Source: Intrasporangiaceae bacterium URHB0013 (GTDB lineage Bacteria > Actinomycetota > Actinomycetes > Actinomycetales > Dermatophilaceae). Taken from it: a stretch of DNA of 64,000 nt. The notes below the pieces were generated by a model. That model was not told where the DNA came from. It did no database searches and was given only the letters and a program-made list of their open reading frames with translations. Made by a program: the position numbers and the translations under genes. Within the stretch, counting starts at the first letter, position 1. Each line of letters starts with the position of its first letter. The DNA lies in contig JIBA01000015.1 of NCBI GenBank assembly GCA_000620545.1, positions 186,001 through 250,000 of the forward strand, written 5' to 3'. Positions 25,807 through 33,596 of this stretch are shown one piece after another.

Positions 25807-26880
25807 TCAGCTCACCTCGTCCACGAGCTCGGCCGACGCGGCATACGAGCTCAGTGGGCTCGGCGTGCTCGGCGTGCCCGGCGCGGTGGGGGCAGTCGGC
25901 GCGGAGGCGGACGCCGGGGTCGAGGATGCGATGGCGCCGGCGGCCACGGTGGACGTCTGGAACGAGCCGGGCGGGGGCGTCACGCCGTTGGCACGGCACC
26001 ACTCGCCCGCCGGGCGCGCCGTGCGGCGGGCCCGGCCGTCGCTCGTCGGGAGCTGGAGCGCGATGGGCGGCAGAGGAGGCAACTCCTGGCCCGACTCGGC
26101 CGCCAGCTCGTCGGCGTCCTTCTCCTCGGACATGCCGATGGGTCCGATGCGCTGGGCGTTGAGGAACTGGCGCACGACCGGCTCCTCCGAGCTGAGCAGC
26201 ATCTCGCGGGGGCCGAACATCGCCAGGTGCCGGTGGTAGAGCAGGCCGATGTTGTCGGGAACCGTGCGGGCCGTGTTGATGTCGTGCGTGACGATGAGGA
26301 AGGTCGCCTCGATCTGCGCGTTGAGGTCGACGATGAGCTGGTTGAGGTAGGCCGTGCGCACCGGGTCGAGTCCAGAGTCGGGCTCGTCGAAGAGGATGAT
26401 CTCGGGGTCCAGCACGAGGGCGCGGGCCAGACCGGCTCGCTTGCGCATGCCGCCCGAGATCTCGCCCGGCAGCTTGCCCTCGGCGCCCTGGAGGCCGACG
26501 AGCTCGATCTTCTCGCCGACGATGCGCTTGATCTCGGCCTCGGTCTTCTTCGTGTGCTCGCGCAGCGGGAAGGCGATGTTGTCGTAGAGGTTCATCGACC
26601 CGAAGAGGGCGCCGTCCTGGAAGAGGACCCCGAAGAGCTTGCGCACGTCGTAGAGGTCGGCCTCGCGCAGGCGGGTGAGGTCGCGCCCGTTGATGACGAT
26701 CGACCCGGCGTCGGGCTTGAGCAGGCCGACGAGTGTCTTGAGGAAGACGGACTTGCCGGTGCCCGAGGGCCCGAGCATGACCGAGATCTCCCCCGCGGGA
26801 AGCGTGAGGGTCACGTCCCGCCAGATCGTCTGCGAACCGAAGGTCTTGGTCAGACCTGTGACCGCGATCTCCACACCCAT
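25807..26880 (-). CDS. ABC transporter ATPase of the Mce system (Mkl/MceG type)
   Basis: Energises lipid import by Mce complexes at the inner membrane. Walker A GPSGTGKS (about 38-45), Q-loop near FGVLFQDGALFG, signature SGGMRKR, Walker B IILFDEPDSGLDP and H-loop VTHD are all present. About 260 residues make the conserved domain; the last 95 or so are an Ala/Pro/Ser/Thr-rich tail without known role (mycobacterial Mkl also has a C-terminal extension). First gene of the eleven-gene operon, with a 120-base upstream spacer. Confidence 0.95.
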   Translation of the reverse strand: MGVEIAVTGLTKTFGSQTIWRDVTLTLPAGEISVMLGPSGTGKSVFLKTLVGLLKPDAGSIVINGRDLTRLREADLYDVRKLFGVLFQDGALFGSMNLYDNIAFPLREHTKKTEAEIKRIVGEKIELVGLQGAEGKLPGEISGGMRKRAGLARALVLDPEIILFDEPDSGLDPVRTAYLNQLIVDLNAQIEATFLIVTHDINTARTVPDNIGLLYHRHLAMFGPREMLLSSEEPVVRQFLNAQRIGPIGMSEEKDADELAAESGQELPPLPPIALQLPTSDGRARRTARPAGEWCRANGVTPPPGSFQTSTVAAGAIASSTPASASAPTAPTAPGTPSTPSPLSSYAASAELVDEVS

Positions 26881-27001
26881 GTGGCATCCACCTGTGTCTT
26901 CCTGGCCGTCTCGACTCGGCTACGGGGGAAACGAGAACAGGCGGCGGAAGTTACGCACGAGTTGGCCTCTGCCGGCGCGTGGCGGCCGGCGAGCCCGGCC
27001 G

Positions 27002-28123
27002 TCAGTCGTGGGTGCCCGTGATCTCGTGGCTGACGGCTTCCCCGTCGACGCGGAGGGTGACCGCGGCGACCCCGGGGGACCCGTCGAGAGCGGCGAGGCG
27101 TCCGAGCACCTCGGCGAGCCGGCCGAAGGTCTCCGGAGTGGGCACCGGCGCCTGGCCGTCTGCGTTGCCCGACAGGCCGGTCAGCCGGTGGTCCGCGTCG
27201 ACGGTGAGGGCGGCGGTCATCCGCTGGACGGGCGCCCCGCGCTGCTCCTCGATGCCGCGGCGCAAGGTCGTGGCGAGCTCGTCGAGGACGTCCGATCGCG
27301 TATGCCGTCCGTTGCCGTCGTCGTCCGGCGTGACCTCCTCGCGCAGCTCGGTCGCCTGCACGGTCGCCTGGTCGGGTGCTGGCCCCGCGGCGGGCGCGGG
27401 GGCGGCCGCGGGCGCGGGGGCGGGCTCGGCGGTGGACGGCTCCAGCGGCGGGTCGGCCGGGACCCGGGACGCGTGTCCCTCGCTGAGGTAGCCGATCGCG
27501 GCGAACTCGATCTTGGAGAAGTCGACCTCGGCGTCGCGGGCCAGCGAGTTGTCGATGACGTACGCGAGGTTCACAGCGAGGTCAATCATGCCGGGGTGCA
27601 GCTGCTGGCCGACGAAGCGCGCGCAGAGCAGCAGCGCGTGCACGCGGACCATGGTGCGGCCCTTGCGGTCCTGCACCTGCTGCTCGGCCTCGACCCGGCG
27701 CAGGTCGAAGCCCTCGCGCGGGTAGAAGTGCAGCGGCCGTTCCAGGACGAGCAGCGAGTAGTCCGGGCGGTCGGAACCCGGCATGAGCCGATAGAGCTCG
27801 CCGTTGAGCGGCAGCTGCCAGTCGAGCTCAGCCGGCGCGGTGTCGAAGCGGGTCACGCTGACGAGCGGCCCGTAGCGGCCCGACGGGCTCGCCGTCTCCG
27901 CCCCCGGTGCCGTGGGTGACGGGGCGGTCGCTGCTGGCGCCGCCGACGTTCCAGTCGTCGGGGCGTGACCGGCGGCGGGAGCGACGGGGACCGAGGGCGT
28001 GGTTCCGGCGCCGCTGGCACCGGCGCCGACGGAGTGGGAGGGGTCGACGTGATCGGCGCGCTCGACAGCATCGTCCGCACTGCTGTCGGCAGCCGGCCTG
28101 AAGGTGCGCGAGAGCCATCCCAT
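27002..28123 (-). CDS. Hypothetical protein with two putative domains joined by Pro/Ala linkers
   Basis: I do not recognise this 373-residue protein. A short N-terminus (MGWLSRTFRPAAD) leads into an Ala/Pro/Thr linker (about 20-85). A conserved-looking domain follows (about 90-215; FDTAPAELDWQLPLNGELYR, LLVLERPLHFYPREGFDLRR), then a second Pro/Ala linker, and a C-terminal alpha/beta part (about 255-373). No signal peptide, membrane helix or catalytic motif is evident. The ATG at 28121-28123 was chosen because the upstream frame lies in the antisense of the next gene. It diverges from the FAD oxidase gene. Confidence 0.7.
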   Translation of the reverse strand: MGWLSRTFRPAADSSADDAVERADHVDPSHSVGAGASGAGTTPSVPVAPAAGHAPTTGTSAAPAATAPSPTAPGAETASPSGRYGPLVSVTRFDTAPAELDWQLPLNGELYRLMPGSDRPDYSLLVLERPLHFYPREGFDLRRVEAEQQVQDRKGRTMVRVHALLLCARFVGQQLHPGMIDLAVNLAYVIDNSLARDAEVDFSKIEFAAIGYLSEGHASRVPADPPLEPSTAEPAPAPAAAPAPAAGPAPDQATVQATELREEVTPDDDGNGRHTRSDVLDELATTLRRGIEEQRGAPVQRMTAALTVDADHRLTGLSGNADGQAPVPTPETFGRLAEVLGRLAALDGSPGVAAVTLRVDGEAVSHEITGTHD

Positions 28124-28267
28124 GCGGGCAAACCTACCGGGACCGGTCGGTCGATCGACGCGGCCTGGCCGTGGCACATCCGCCTGGCGCCGCGGGGCGT
28201 GCCTGACCGAGCAGCACGGCATACGCCCTTCCGCCCGCCCGAGGCGCACGAGGGGGCCGGTCGTGGT

Positions 28268-28273
28268 TACGGT
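28268..28273 (+). promoter_or_regulatory. -10 box of a leaderless transcript for the FAD oxidase
   Basis: TACGGT followed by six bases and then the GTG start at 28280. The TANNNT-N6-start layout is typical of actinobacterial leaderless genes. No matching -35 is obvious. Confidence 0.45.
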
Positions 28274-28279
28274 GGTCCG

Positions 28280-29671
28280 GTGACGACAGTGAGCAAGGAC
28301 GCTCCCGAGCAGCGAGCCCTCGACGGGCTGGCCGAGTCCCTCACCGCCGGTGCCCTGCTGACCGAGCCCGACAGCGTCGCCGCGTACCGCTTCGACTACA
28401 CCGCCGACGCCGGCGCCGGTGTGCCACTGGCCGTTGTCCGGGCGACGAGCGTGGCCGACGTCCAGGCCACCGTGCGCTGGGCCGGCGACCACGGCGTCCC
28501 CGTGGTGCCCCGCGGGGCCGGTAGCGGGCTCTCGGGCGGCGCGAACGCGATCGACGGGTGCATCGTGCTCAGCCTGGAGCGGCTGCGTGCCATCGAGGTC
28601 GACCCGACGACGCGCACTGCGGTCGTCGAGGCAGGCGCGCTCAACGTGGAGGTCAAGCAGGCCGCGGCCGAGCACGGGCTCTGGTACCCGCCCGACCCGT
28701 CATCGTTCGAGATCTGCTCCATCGGGGGCAACGTCGCGACCAATGCCGGCGGGCTGTGCTGCGTCAAGTACGGCGTCACGACCGACTACGTGCTCGGGCT
28801 CGACGTCGTCCTCGCCGACGGCACGCTCGTGCACCTCGGCGGGCAGCGGGTCAAGGACACGGCGGGCCTCTCGCTCGTCAAGCTCTTCGTGGGCAGCGAG
28901 GGCACGCTGGGCGTCGTGACCCGCGCGACCCTGCGGCTCGTCCCGGCACAGGCGCCCCCCGCCACGCTCGTGGCCACGTTCGACACCGTCGAGGAGGCCG
29001 CGCGGGTGGTCGTCGCCATCGGCGGGACCCTGCGCGCGTCGATGATGGAGCTGATGGACCAGGCCTCCGTCAACGCCGTCGAGGACCATCGCAGCATGGG
29101 CCTCGACCGCGAGGCCGGCGCCATGCTGCTCGCGCAGTCCGACGCGCCCGGGGCGGCCCGCGGCGAGGAGATCGCCCTGATGGAGCGGCTGTGCGAGGCC
29201 GGCGGTGCCCGCGAGTGCTTCACGACGACGGATGCCGCCGAGGGCGAGATGTTCGTCGCGGCCCGCCGTGCCGCGATCATCGCCATCGAACGACGCGGCG
29301 CCATCATGCTCGAGGACGTCGGCGTGCCGGTGCCTCGCCTGCCCGACCTGCTGACGGGTATCGCCGAGATCGCCAAGCGCCGGAACGTCGAGATCCCCGT
29401 CGTCGCGCACGCCGGCGACGGCAACACGCACCCGATCGTCGTGCACGACGCAGGCGACCCCGACGCGAGGCAACGTGCCGCGCAGGCCTTCTCGGAGGTC
29501 ATGACCCTCGCCATCGGGCTCGGCGGCACCATTACCGGGGAGCACGGGGTGGGCCGTCTCAAGCGGGCCGCCCTTCCCGAGCAGCTCGGGCCCGACGTCA
29601 TGGCCCTCACCCACCGCATCAAGAAGGCCCTGGATCCACTGGGCATCCTCAACCCCGGAGCAGGATTCTGA
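28280..29671 (+). CDS. FAD-linked oxidase, glycolate oxidase subunit GlcD/D-lactate dehydrogenase family
   Basis: Oxidises a 2-hydroxyacid (probably glycolate or D-lactate) with FAD; exact substrate not determinable. The PCMH FAD domain has PVVPRGAGSGLSGGA near residue 72 and SIGGNVATNAGG; the C-terminal FAD-oxidase domain has AHAGDGNTHP and the GEHGVGRLK hallmark. 463 residues is the family length. GTG start at 28280 (TACGGT six bases before it). The next gene's ATG overlaps its stop (TGATG). No GlcE or GlcF gene is present, so it probably acts alone or with another electron acceptor. Confidence 0.87.
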   Translation: MTTVSKDAPEQRALDGLAESLTAGALLTEPDSVAAYRFDYTADAGAGVPLAVVRATSVADVQATVRWAGDHGVPVVPRGAGSGLSGGANAIDGCIVLSLERLRAIEVDPTTRTAVVEAGALNVEVKQAAAEHGLWYPPDPSSFEICSIGGNVATNAGGLCCVKYGVTTDYVLGLDVVLADGTLVHLGGQRVKDTAGLSLVKLFVGSEGTLGVVTRATLRLVPAQAPPATLVATFDTVEEAARVVVAIGGTLRASMMELMDQASVNAVEDHRSMGLDREAGAMLLAQSDAPGAARGEEIALMERLCEAGGARECFTTTDAAEGEMFVAARRAAIIAIERRGAIMLEDVGVPVPRLPDLLTGIAEIAKRRNVEIPVVAHAGDGNTHPIVVHDAGDPDARQRAAQAFSEVMTLAIGLGGTITGEHGVGRLKRAALPEQLGPDVMALTHRIKKALDPLGILNPGAGF

Positions 29672-30798
29672 TGGCCGCGACTCCTTCGGCAACGACCCGC
29701 CGCCCGATGGTCGACCGACACCTCTTCGGCCCCGGCCCCACCAACCCCTATCCCGAGGCCGCCCTGGCCCTCGCCGCGCCGCTGCTCGGGCACCTCGACC
29801 CCGACTTCCTCGCGATCATGGACGAGACGTGCGACCTGCTCCGCCACGTCTGGGGCACGGACAACCGACGCACCCTGCCGCTGTCGGCCACCGGGTCCGC
29901 CGGCATGGAGGCGGCCTTCGTCAACACCGTCTCCCCCGGTGACGTCGTCGTGGTCGCGGTCAACGGGCTCTTCGGCGAGCGCATGGTCGACGTCGCGAGC
30001 CGCCACGGCGCCGACGTCGTTCGCGTCGACCACGAGTGGGGCACGCCCGTCGACGCCGAGCGGGTCGCCGCGGCCCACCCGTCACCGAAGATCATCGCCG
30101 CCGTCCACGCCGAGACGTCCACCGGAGTGCGCTCGGACATCGCCGCGCTCGGTGCGCGCAAGGGCGACGCGCTCCTGCTCGTCGACGCGGTCACGAGCAT
30201 CGGCGGGATCGAGCTGCGGGCCGACGACTGGGGCATCGACATCGGCTACGCCGGCACCCAGAAGTGCCTCGGCGTCGCCCCCGGCCTCGCACCCTTCACG
30301 ATCAGCGACCGCGCCTTCGAGCGCCGCGTCGAGAGGCCGTCGTCGTGGTACCTCGACCTCGGCCTGCTCGGCGGCTACGTCGGAGAGGCCTCCGGCGCCG
30401 GGAAGCGCACCTACCACCACACCGCCCCGACGGCGATGGTCGCCAGCCTCCATGCCGGTCTGCAGCGCATCGCCGACGAGGGCCTGGAGAAGGTCTGGGA
30501 CCGCCACGCCGAGGCCGGCCGCCTCCTGCAGGACGGCCTGGTGGAGATGGGTCTGACCCTCTTCGCGCAGGAGGGCGCGCGTCTTCCCGAGCTGACGACC
30601 GTGCGGGTCCCCGACGGCGTCGACTCGGCAGCGGTCCGCACCTACCTCCTCGAGCGGCACAACCTCGAGATCGGTGCCGGCGTCGGCGAGTTCGCTTCCA
30701 CCGTCTGGCGCATCGGCCTGATGGGCCACAACGCGCGCCCCGACCGCGTCGCCCTCGTCCTCGCCGCCCTCGAGGACGCCCTCACCCACGCCGCCTGA
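29671..30798 (+). CDS. Alanine-glyoxylate/serine-glyoxylate aminotransferase family protein (PLP)
   Basis: Class V PLP aminotransferase of 375 residues. The N-terminus has the family stretch HLFGPGPTNPYPEAALAL; the PLP site is K198 in GTQKCLGVAPG, with SATGSAGMEAAF for phosphate binding and VDAVTSIGG before it. The overlap with the FAD oxidase suggests a two-step route: glycolate to glyoxylate, then glyoxylate plus an amino donor to glycine. That pathway is an inference from gene pairing. Related enzymes include phosphonoacetaldehyde aminotransferases, so substrate specificity remains open. Confidence 0.87.
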   Translation: MAATPSATTRRPMVDRHLFGPGPTNPYPEAALALAAPLLGHLDPDFLAIMDETCDLLRHVWGTDNRRTLPLSATGSAGMEAAFVNTVSPGDVVVVAVNGLFGERMVDVASRHGADVVRVDHEWGTPVDAERVAAAHPSPKIIAAVHAETSTGVRSDIAALGARKGDALLLVDAVTSIGGIELRADDWGIDIGYAGTQKCLGVAPGLAPFTISDRAFERRVERPSSWYLDLGLLGGYVGEASGAGKRTYHHTAPTAMVASLHAGLQRIADEGLEKVWDRHAEAGRLLQDGLVEMGLTLFAQEGARLPELTTVRVPDGVDSAAVRTYLLERHNLEIGAGVGEFASTVWRIGLMGHNARPDRVALVLAALEDALTHAA

Positions 30799-30815
30799 CG
30801 GTCGTCGCTGCCCGG

Positions 30816-30852
30816 ACGTGCCCACTCGACGTGCGGAAGTGAGCACTCGACG
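30816..30852. repeat. Two CACTCGACG elements
   Basis: Two half-copies of a short element: GTGCCCACTCGACG and GTGAGCACTCGACG, 21 bases apart. The shared core CACTCGACG is the same as in the dyad array at 52282-52505 and the hairpin at 13321-13362. Confidence 0.5.
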
Positions 30853-30931
30853 GGAGGGCGCGGGGCGTGGCGGTGGTCGCGGCATCGGCGGCGGCCACAC
30901 GGCATACGCAAGGAGCGGGTGGGCTGGGACG

Positions 30932-31031
30932 GCCGCCGACGCTCCACGCCGCGAGTGTCGCCGCGCCGCGCGACCCCGGAGCGTGCCGGCATACGGCCGC
31001 CGACGCTCCATGCCGCGAGCGTCGCCGCGCC
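30932..31031. repeat. Imperfect 36-bp direct repeat pair
   Basis: The blocks at 30932-30967 and 30996-31031 begin GCCGCCGACGCTCCA and match over 36 bases with two differences, 64 bases apart. A GGCATACG word precedes each neighbourhood. Function unknown. Confidence 0.6.
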
Positions 31032-31060
31032 TCGCGTCCGCGGCACAGAGGACAGCGAAA

Positions 31061-31089
31061 GGCGGGCCCGACCAGAGGTCGGACCCGCC
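31061..31089 (-). terminator. Terminator of the rplJL operon
   Basis: Minus-strand stem GGCGGGTCCGACC pairs with GGTCGGGCCCGCC around a 3-base loop with one G-U pair, followed by TTTCGC. It is 43 bases after the rplL stop codon. The G-U pair would be a mismatch on the plus strand, which points to minus-strand use. Confidence 0.72.
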
Positions 31090-31131
31090 TTCGCGGTGAC
31101 GCTTGAGGAGCCCCGGACTAGCCGGGACGGC

Positions 31132-31518
31132 TCACTTGAGCTCGACGCTGGCGCCGGCTCCCTCGAGCTGCTCCTTGGCCTTCTCGGCCGCAGCCTTGTC
31201 GACACCCTCGAGCACGGGCTTGGGGGCGCCGTCCACGAGGTCCTTGGCCTCCTTGAGGCCGAGGCTCGTGAGCGCGCGGACCTCCTTGATGACCTGGATC
31301 TTCTTCTCGCCGGCGGCGGTGAGAACGACGTCGAACGAGTCCTTCTCCTCCTCCTCGACGGGGGCCGCGCCGCCTGCGCCGGCCGCGGGAGCGGCGGCGA
31401 CGGGGGCAGCAGCGGTGACCTCGAAGGTCTCCTCGAACTGCTTCACGAACTCGGAGAGCTCGATGAGGGTCATCTCCTTGAAAGCGTCAAGGAGCTCGTC
31501 GGTGCTGAGCTTCGCCAT
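31132..31518 (-). CDS. rplL: 50S ribosomal protein L7/L12
   Basis: Stalk protein that recruits translational GTPases. 128 residues. The N-terminal dimer helices ([20 protein letters not shown]) are joined by an Ala/Pro/Gly hinge to the C-terminal domain ([36 protein letters not shown]). Follows rplJ by 69 bases and precedes a hairpin terminator. Unambiguous. Confidence 0.98.
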   Translation of the reverse strand: MAKLSTDELLDAFKEMTLIELSEFVKQFEETFEVTAAAPVAAAPAAGAGGAAPVEEEEKDSFDVVLTAAGEKKIQVIKEVRALTSLGLKEAKDLVDGAPKPVLEGVDKAAAEKAKEQLEGAGASVELK

Positions 31519-31587
31519 GGTGGCTTCCTTCCTAGATATTGCCGTGAGTGGCGTGTTGTGAAGTCGAGCTGGTGCGCGGGGGCGCAG

Positions 31588-32205
31588 TCAGCTCTCGTCG
31601 CCACCCTCGGCGACGTCGGTGGTCGCCTCGTCGGCCGGAGCGGCCTCCGTGGCGGGAGCCTCGTCGGCGACAGCCGGCGTGGCGGGACCCTGCGCCTCGA
31701 CCTTCTGGCGCAGGGCGTCGACCGCGCGGGCCGCCTGCGACAGAGGAGCGACGAAGAGGTAGGCGGCCTTGTTGAGGGAGCCCTTCATGGCGCCCGCAAG
31801 CTTGGCCAGGAGAACCTCGCGGGACTCGAGGTCCGCGAGCTTCGTGATCTCCTCGGGGGACAAGGTCTTGCCGTCGAGGACGCCAGCCTTGATCACGAGG
31901 AGGGGGTGAGCCTTGGCGAAGTCACGCAGACCCTTGGCCGCCTCGACCGGGTCACCGGTGATGAAGGCGATGGCCGACGGGCCCTGGAGGTGGCCGTCGA
32001 AGGCCGTGATACCGGCCTCCTTGGCGGCGCGCTCCGTGAGCGTGTTCTTGACCACGGCGTAGGTGGCGTGTTCCCGGATCGAGCTGCGCAGCTGCGAGAG
32101 CTGGGCCACGGTCAGACCGCGGTACTCGGTGAGAACGGCCGCACCGGACTCACGGAACTTGTCCGCGATCTCGGCAATGGCAGCCGTCTTCTCGGAGTTC
32201 GCCAT
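31588..32205 (-). CDS. rplJ: 50S ribosomal protein L10
   Basis: Anchors the L7/L12 stalk to 23S rRNA. The ATG at 32203-32205 gives [16 protein letters not shown], the family N-terminus, and 205 residues. The 19-residue in-frame extension upstream comes from the leader. The core (about 1-170) is typical; the tail is an acidic Ala/Glu/Asp-rich stretch ending [10 protein letters not shown]10 with L12 regulates its own leader in many bacteria; here the leader has a terminator-like hairpin (32268-32295). Confidence 0.97.
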   Translation of the reverse strand: MANSEKTAAIAEIADKFRESGAAVLTEYRGLTVAQLSQLRSSIREHATYAVVKNTLTERAAKEAGITAFDGHLQGPSAIAFITGDPVEAAKGLRDFAKAHPLLVIKAGVLDGKTLSPEEITKLADLESREVLLAKLAGAMKGSLNKAAYLFVAPLSQAARAVDALRQKVEAQGPATPAVADEAPATEAAPADEATTDVAEGGDES

Positions 32206-32267
32206 CTGGGCCTCCTTCCCTTGCGTGGTGCCGCCTGTCGAAGGGGCCCGGAGGGCCTGCACGAAAA

Positions 32268-32295
32268 GAGCCCCGGCGCAGGGCGCTCGGGGCTC
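32268..32295 (-). promoter_or_regulatory. Attenuator-like hairpin in the rplJ leader
   Basis: On the minus strand, GAGCCCCG and CGGGGCTC pair, extended inward by GCGC/GCGC with one bulge, followed directly by TTTTCG. This is the only hairpin in the window with a clear T-run, and it lies about 60 bases upstream of the rplJ start, inside its leader. No other minus-strand gene lies upstream for it to terminate. Confidence 0.55.
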
Positions 32296-32419
32296 GCAGC
32301 GACATACTCGAGGTATGCCGTGAGGCTGAGTGTCCTGCGCTGGCTGCCCGCATCGTGCGGAACCTTCGGGAGATCGTGGTTGCCCACGGCCTCCAACCGG
32401 CGGTCATTGGTCGTGGACC

Positions 32420-32448
32420 AGAGTACGGGCTCGACCCGCCCCGACCAA
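32420..32448 (-). promoter_or_regulatory. Predicted rplJL promoter
   Basis: On the minus strand, -35 TTGGTC (32443-32448), 17-base spacer, -10 TACTCT (32420-32425). Leader of about 205 bases. The -35 context CGATTTGGTCGG is identical to that of the rpsL promoter. Confidence 0.58.
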
Positions 32449-32460
32449 ATCGAGGCCGTC

Positions 32461-32515
32461 GGCGTCGGTGGTCGGCGTCGGTGGGAGGCGTCGGCGGGCG
32501 GCGTCGGCGGGTCCG
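32461..32515. repeat. Four tandem copies of a 13-14-bp GGCGTCGG unit
   Basis: GGCGTCGGTGG is followed by three close variants (GGCGTCGGTGGG, GGCGTCGGCGGG twice) at 13-14-base spacing. It lies between the rplJ promoter and the start of the divergent gene; role unknown. Confidence 0.5.
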
Positions 32516-32549
32516 GCGCCCGATCCCCCACCGCGAGGGGTACGTGACC

Positions 32550-32555
32550 TAGCGT
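32550..32555 (+). promoter_or_regulatory. -10 box for the DUF3152 gene
   Basis: TAGCGT followed by seven bases and the ATG at 32563, a leaderless layout. It also overlaps an in-frame GTG at 32554, which argues for the ATG as start. Confidence 0.45.
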
Positions 32556-32562
32556 GGCACCC

Positions 32563-33468
32563 ATGGCGAGTGGCAATGGAGTCCGCCGCCCGACCCCGGC
32601 ACAGCGGCAGGCGATCCGCCGCCGTCGCACGGGGGCGGGTCTCCTCGTGGTGCTCTGCGTCGCCGCGGACCTCTGGTCGGTGTCGTGGGCCGGCGCCGAT
32701 GAGCCGATGCCCGAGGGCGCCGTCTCGCGCGCCTCCCGCCTCGCCCTCACCGCCGGCACGGCCCCGGCCGTGTCGATCGACCAGATCGAGCGCGTGCCCG
32801 ACGCGGCGACGGACTCCCGGACCGGCGGCACGTCCGCGGGGTCGTCGACCGGGTCCACGCGCGGGGGCACCGCCACCGGGGACGGCAAGGACGCGAAGGG
32901 TGCCGTCATCGAGGCGGGCTCCGGCCGGTTCACGGTCGTGCCGATGCCCGCTGCGGCCCTGCGCCCCACCCGCACGACCGGGCGCACGGTGCGCTACACC
33001 GTCGAGCTCGAGGGTGGTGTGGACATCCGGGGCGTGGACCTTGCGACCACGGTGGGCACGGTCCTGACCGACCCGCGCGGCTGGCAGACGCGGGACGGGG
33101 TCCGCTTCGTCAACGTCTCACCCGCCAACGCGGCCAAGGGCGCCAGGGTCGACCTTCGCATCACCCTCGCGAGCCCGGACACCACCGACCAGCTGTGCGC
33201 GCCGTTGCTGACGCGGGGCCAGGTCAGCTGTCACAACTCCGGGCGCGTCGTGCTCAACCTGCGCCGCTGGGTCCTCGGCGCGGACGCGTACGGCACGAAC
33301 GTCACGGGCTACCGCACCTACCTGGTCAACCACGAGGTCGGTCACGGGATCGGTCACGCCCACGCCTACTGCGGCGGCCGGGACAAGGTGGCGCCCGTGA
33401 TGATGCAGCAGACCTACGGCCTCAAGGGCTGCAAACCCTGGCCGTGGCCAACCGGCCAGCCGGCCTGA
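32563..33468 (+). CDS. Secreted DUF3152 protein with zinc-protease-like motif
   Basis: A 301-residue exported protein. An Arg-rich N-terminus and one hydrophobic helix (about 25-45, GAGLLVVLCVAADLWSVSWA) form a signal or anchor. A Ser/Thr/Gly linker follows (about 90-110), then the DUF3152 domain. Near the end is NHEVGHGIGHAH, an HExxHxxGxxH-like zincin signature, with conserved Cys in QLCAPLL, VSCHNSG, YCGG and GCKPW. Peptidase activity is suggested by the motif and unproven. The ATG at 32563 is preferred because TAGCGT stands seven bases upstream; a GTG three codons earlier is in frame. Confidence 0.82.
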   Translation: MASGNGVRRPTPAQRQAIRRRRTGAGLLVVLCVAADLWSVSWAGADEPMPEGAVSRASRLALTAGTAPAVSIDQIERVPDAATDSRTGGTSAGSSTGSTRGGTATGDGKDAKGAVIEAGSGRFTVVPMPAAALRPTRTTGRTVRYTVELEGGVDIRGVDLATTVGTVLTDPRGWQTRDGVRFVNVSPANAAKGARVDLRITLASPDTTDQLCAPLLTRGQVSCHNSGRVVLNLRRWVLGADAYGTNVTGYRTYLVNHEVGHGIGHAHAYCGGRDKVAPVMMQQTYGLKGCKPWPWPTGQPA

Positions 33469-33546
33469 CATTCACCCCTTCGCGGTGACCGACGCGGACC
33501 ACCGGGAGCAGTGGGAGCAGCGGGGACCAGCAGGCCCGCGCGAGGC

Positions 33547-33575
33547 GGCCGCGGCCGGCGGAGCCGACCGCGGCC
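33547..33575. terminator. Bidirectional terminator candidate between convergent genes
   Basis: GGCCGCGG (33547-33554) pairs with CCGCGGCC (33568-33575), extended inside by CGGC/GCCG around loop GGA. It lies between the DUF3152 gene and the convergent repeat-protein gene. No T-run. Confidence 0.55.
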
Positions 33576-33596
33576 CGTGTCTCGGGTGGTGACAGC

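Larger units (their letters stand above)
30799..31131. other. Intergenic region rich in repeats
   Basis: This 333-base gap between the aminotransferase and rplL contains no supportable gene. It holds two copies of a CACTCGACG element (30821-30852), two GGCATAC words, a 36-bp direct repeat pair (30932-30967 and 30996-31031) and the rplL terminator. Confidence 0.6.
32206..32562. other. Divergent intergenic region of rplJ and a DUF3152 gene
   Basis: No gene is supported in this 357-base region. From left to right it holds the rplJ leader with an attenuator-like hairpin (32268-32295), the rplJ promoter (32420-32448), a tandem GGCGTCGG repeat (32461-32515) and the -10 box of the DUF3152 gene (32550-32555). 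Confidence 0.6.

Noticed and set aside
27965-28279. Longer N-terminus of the FAD oxidase
   Set aside because: Codons before 28280 overlap the divergent hypothetical gene and lack family similarity; the GTG with an adjacent -10 box fits better.
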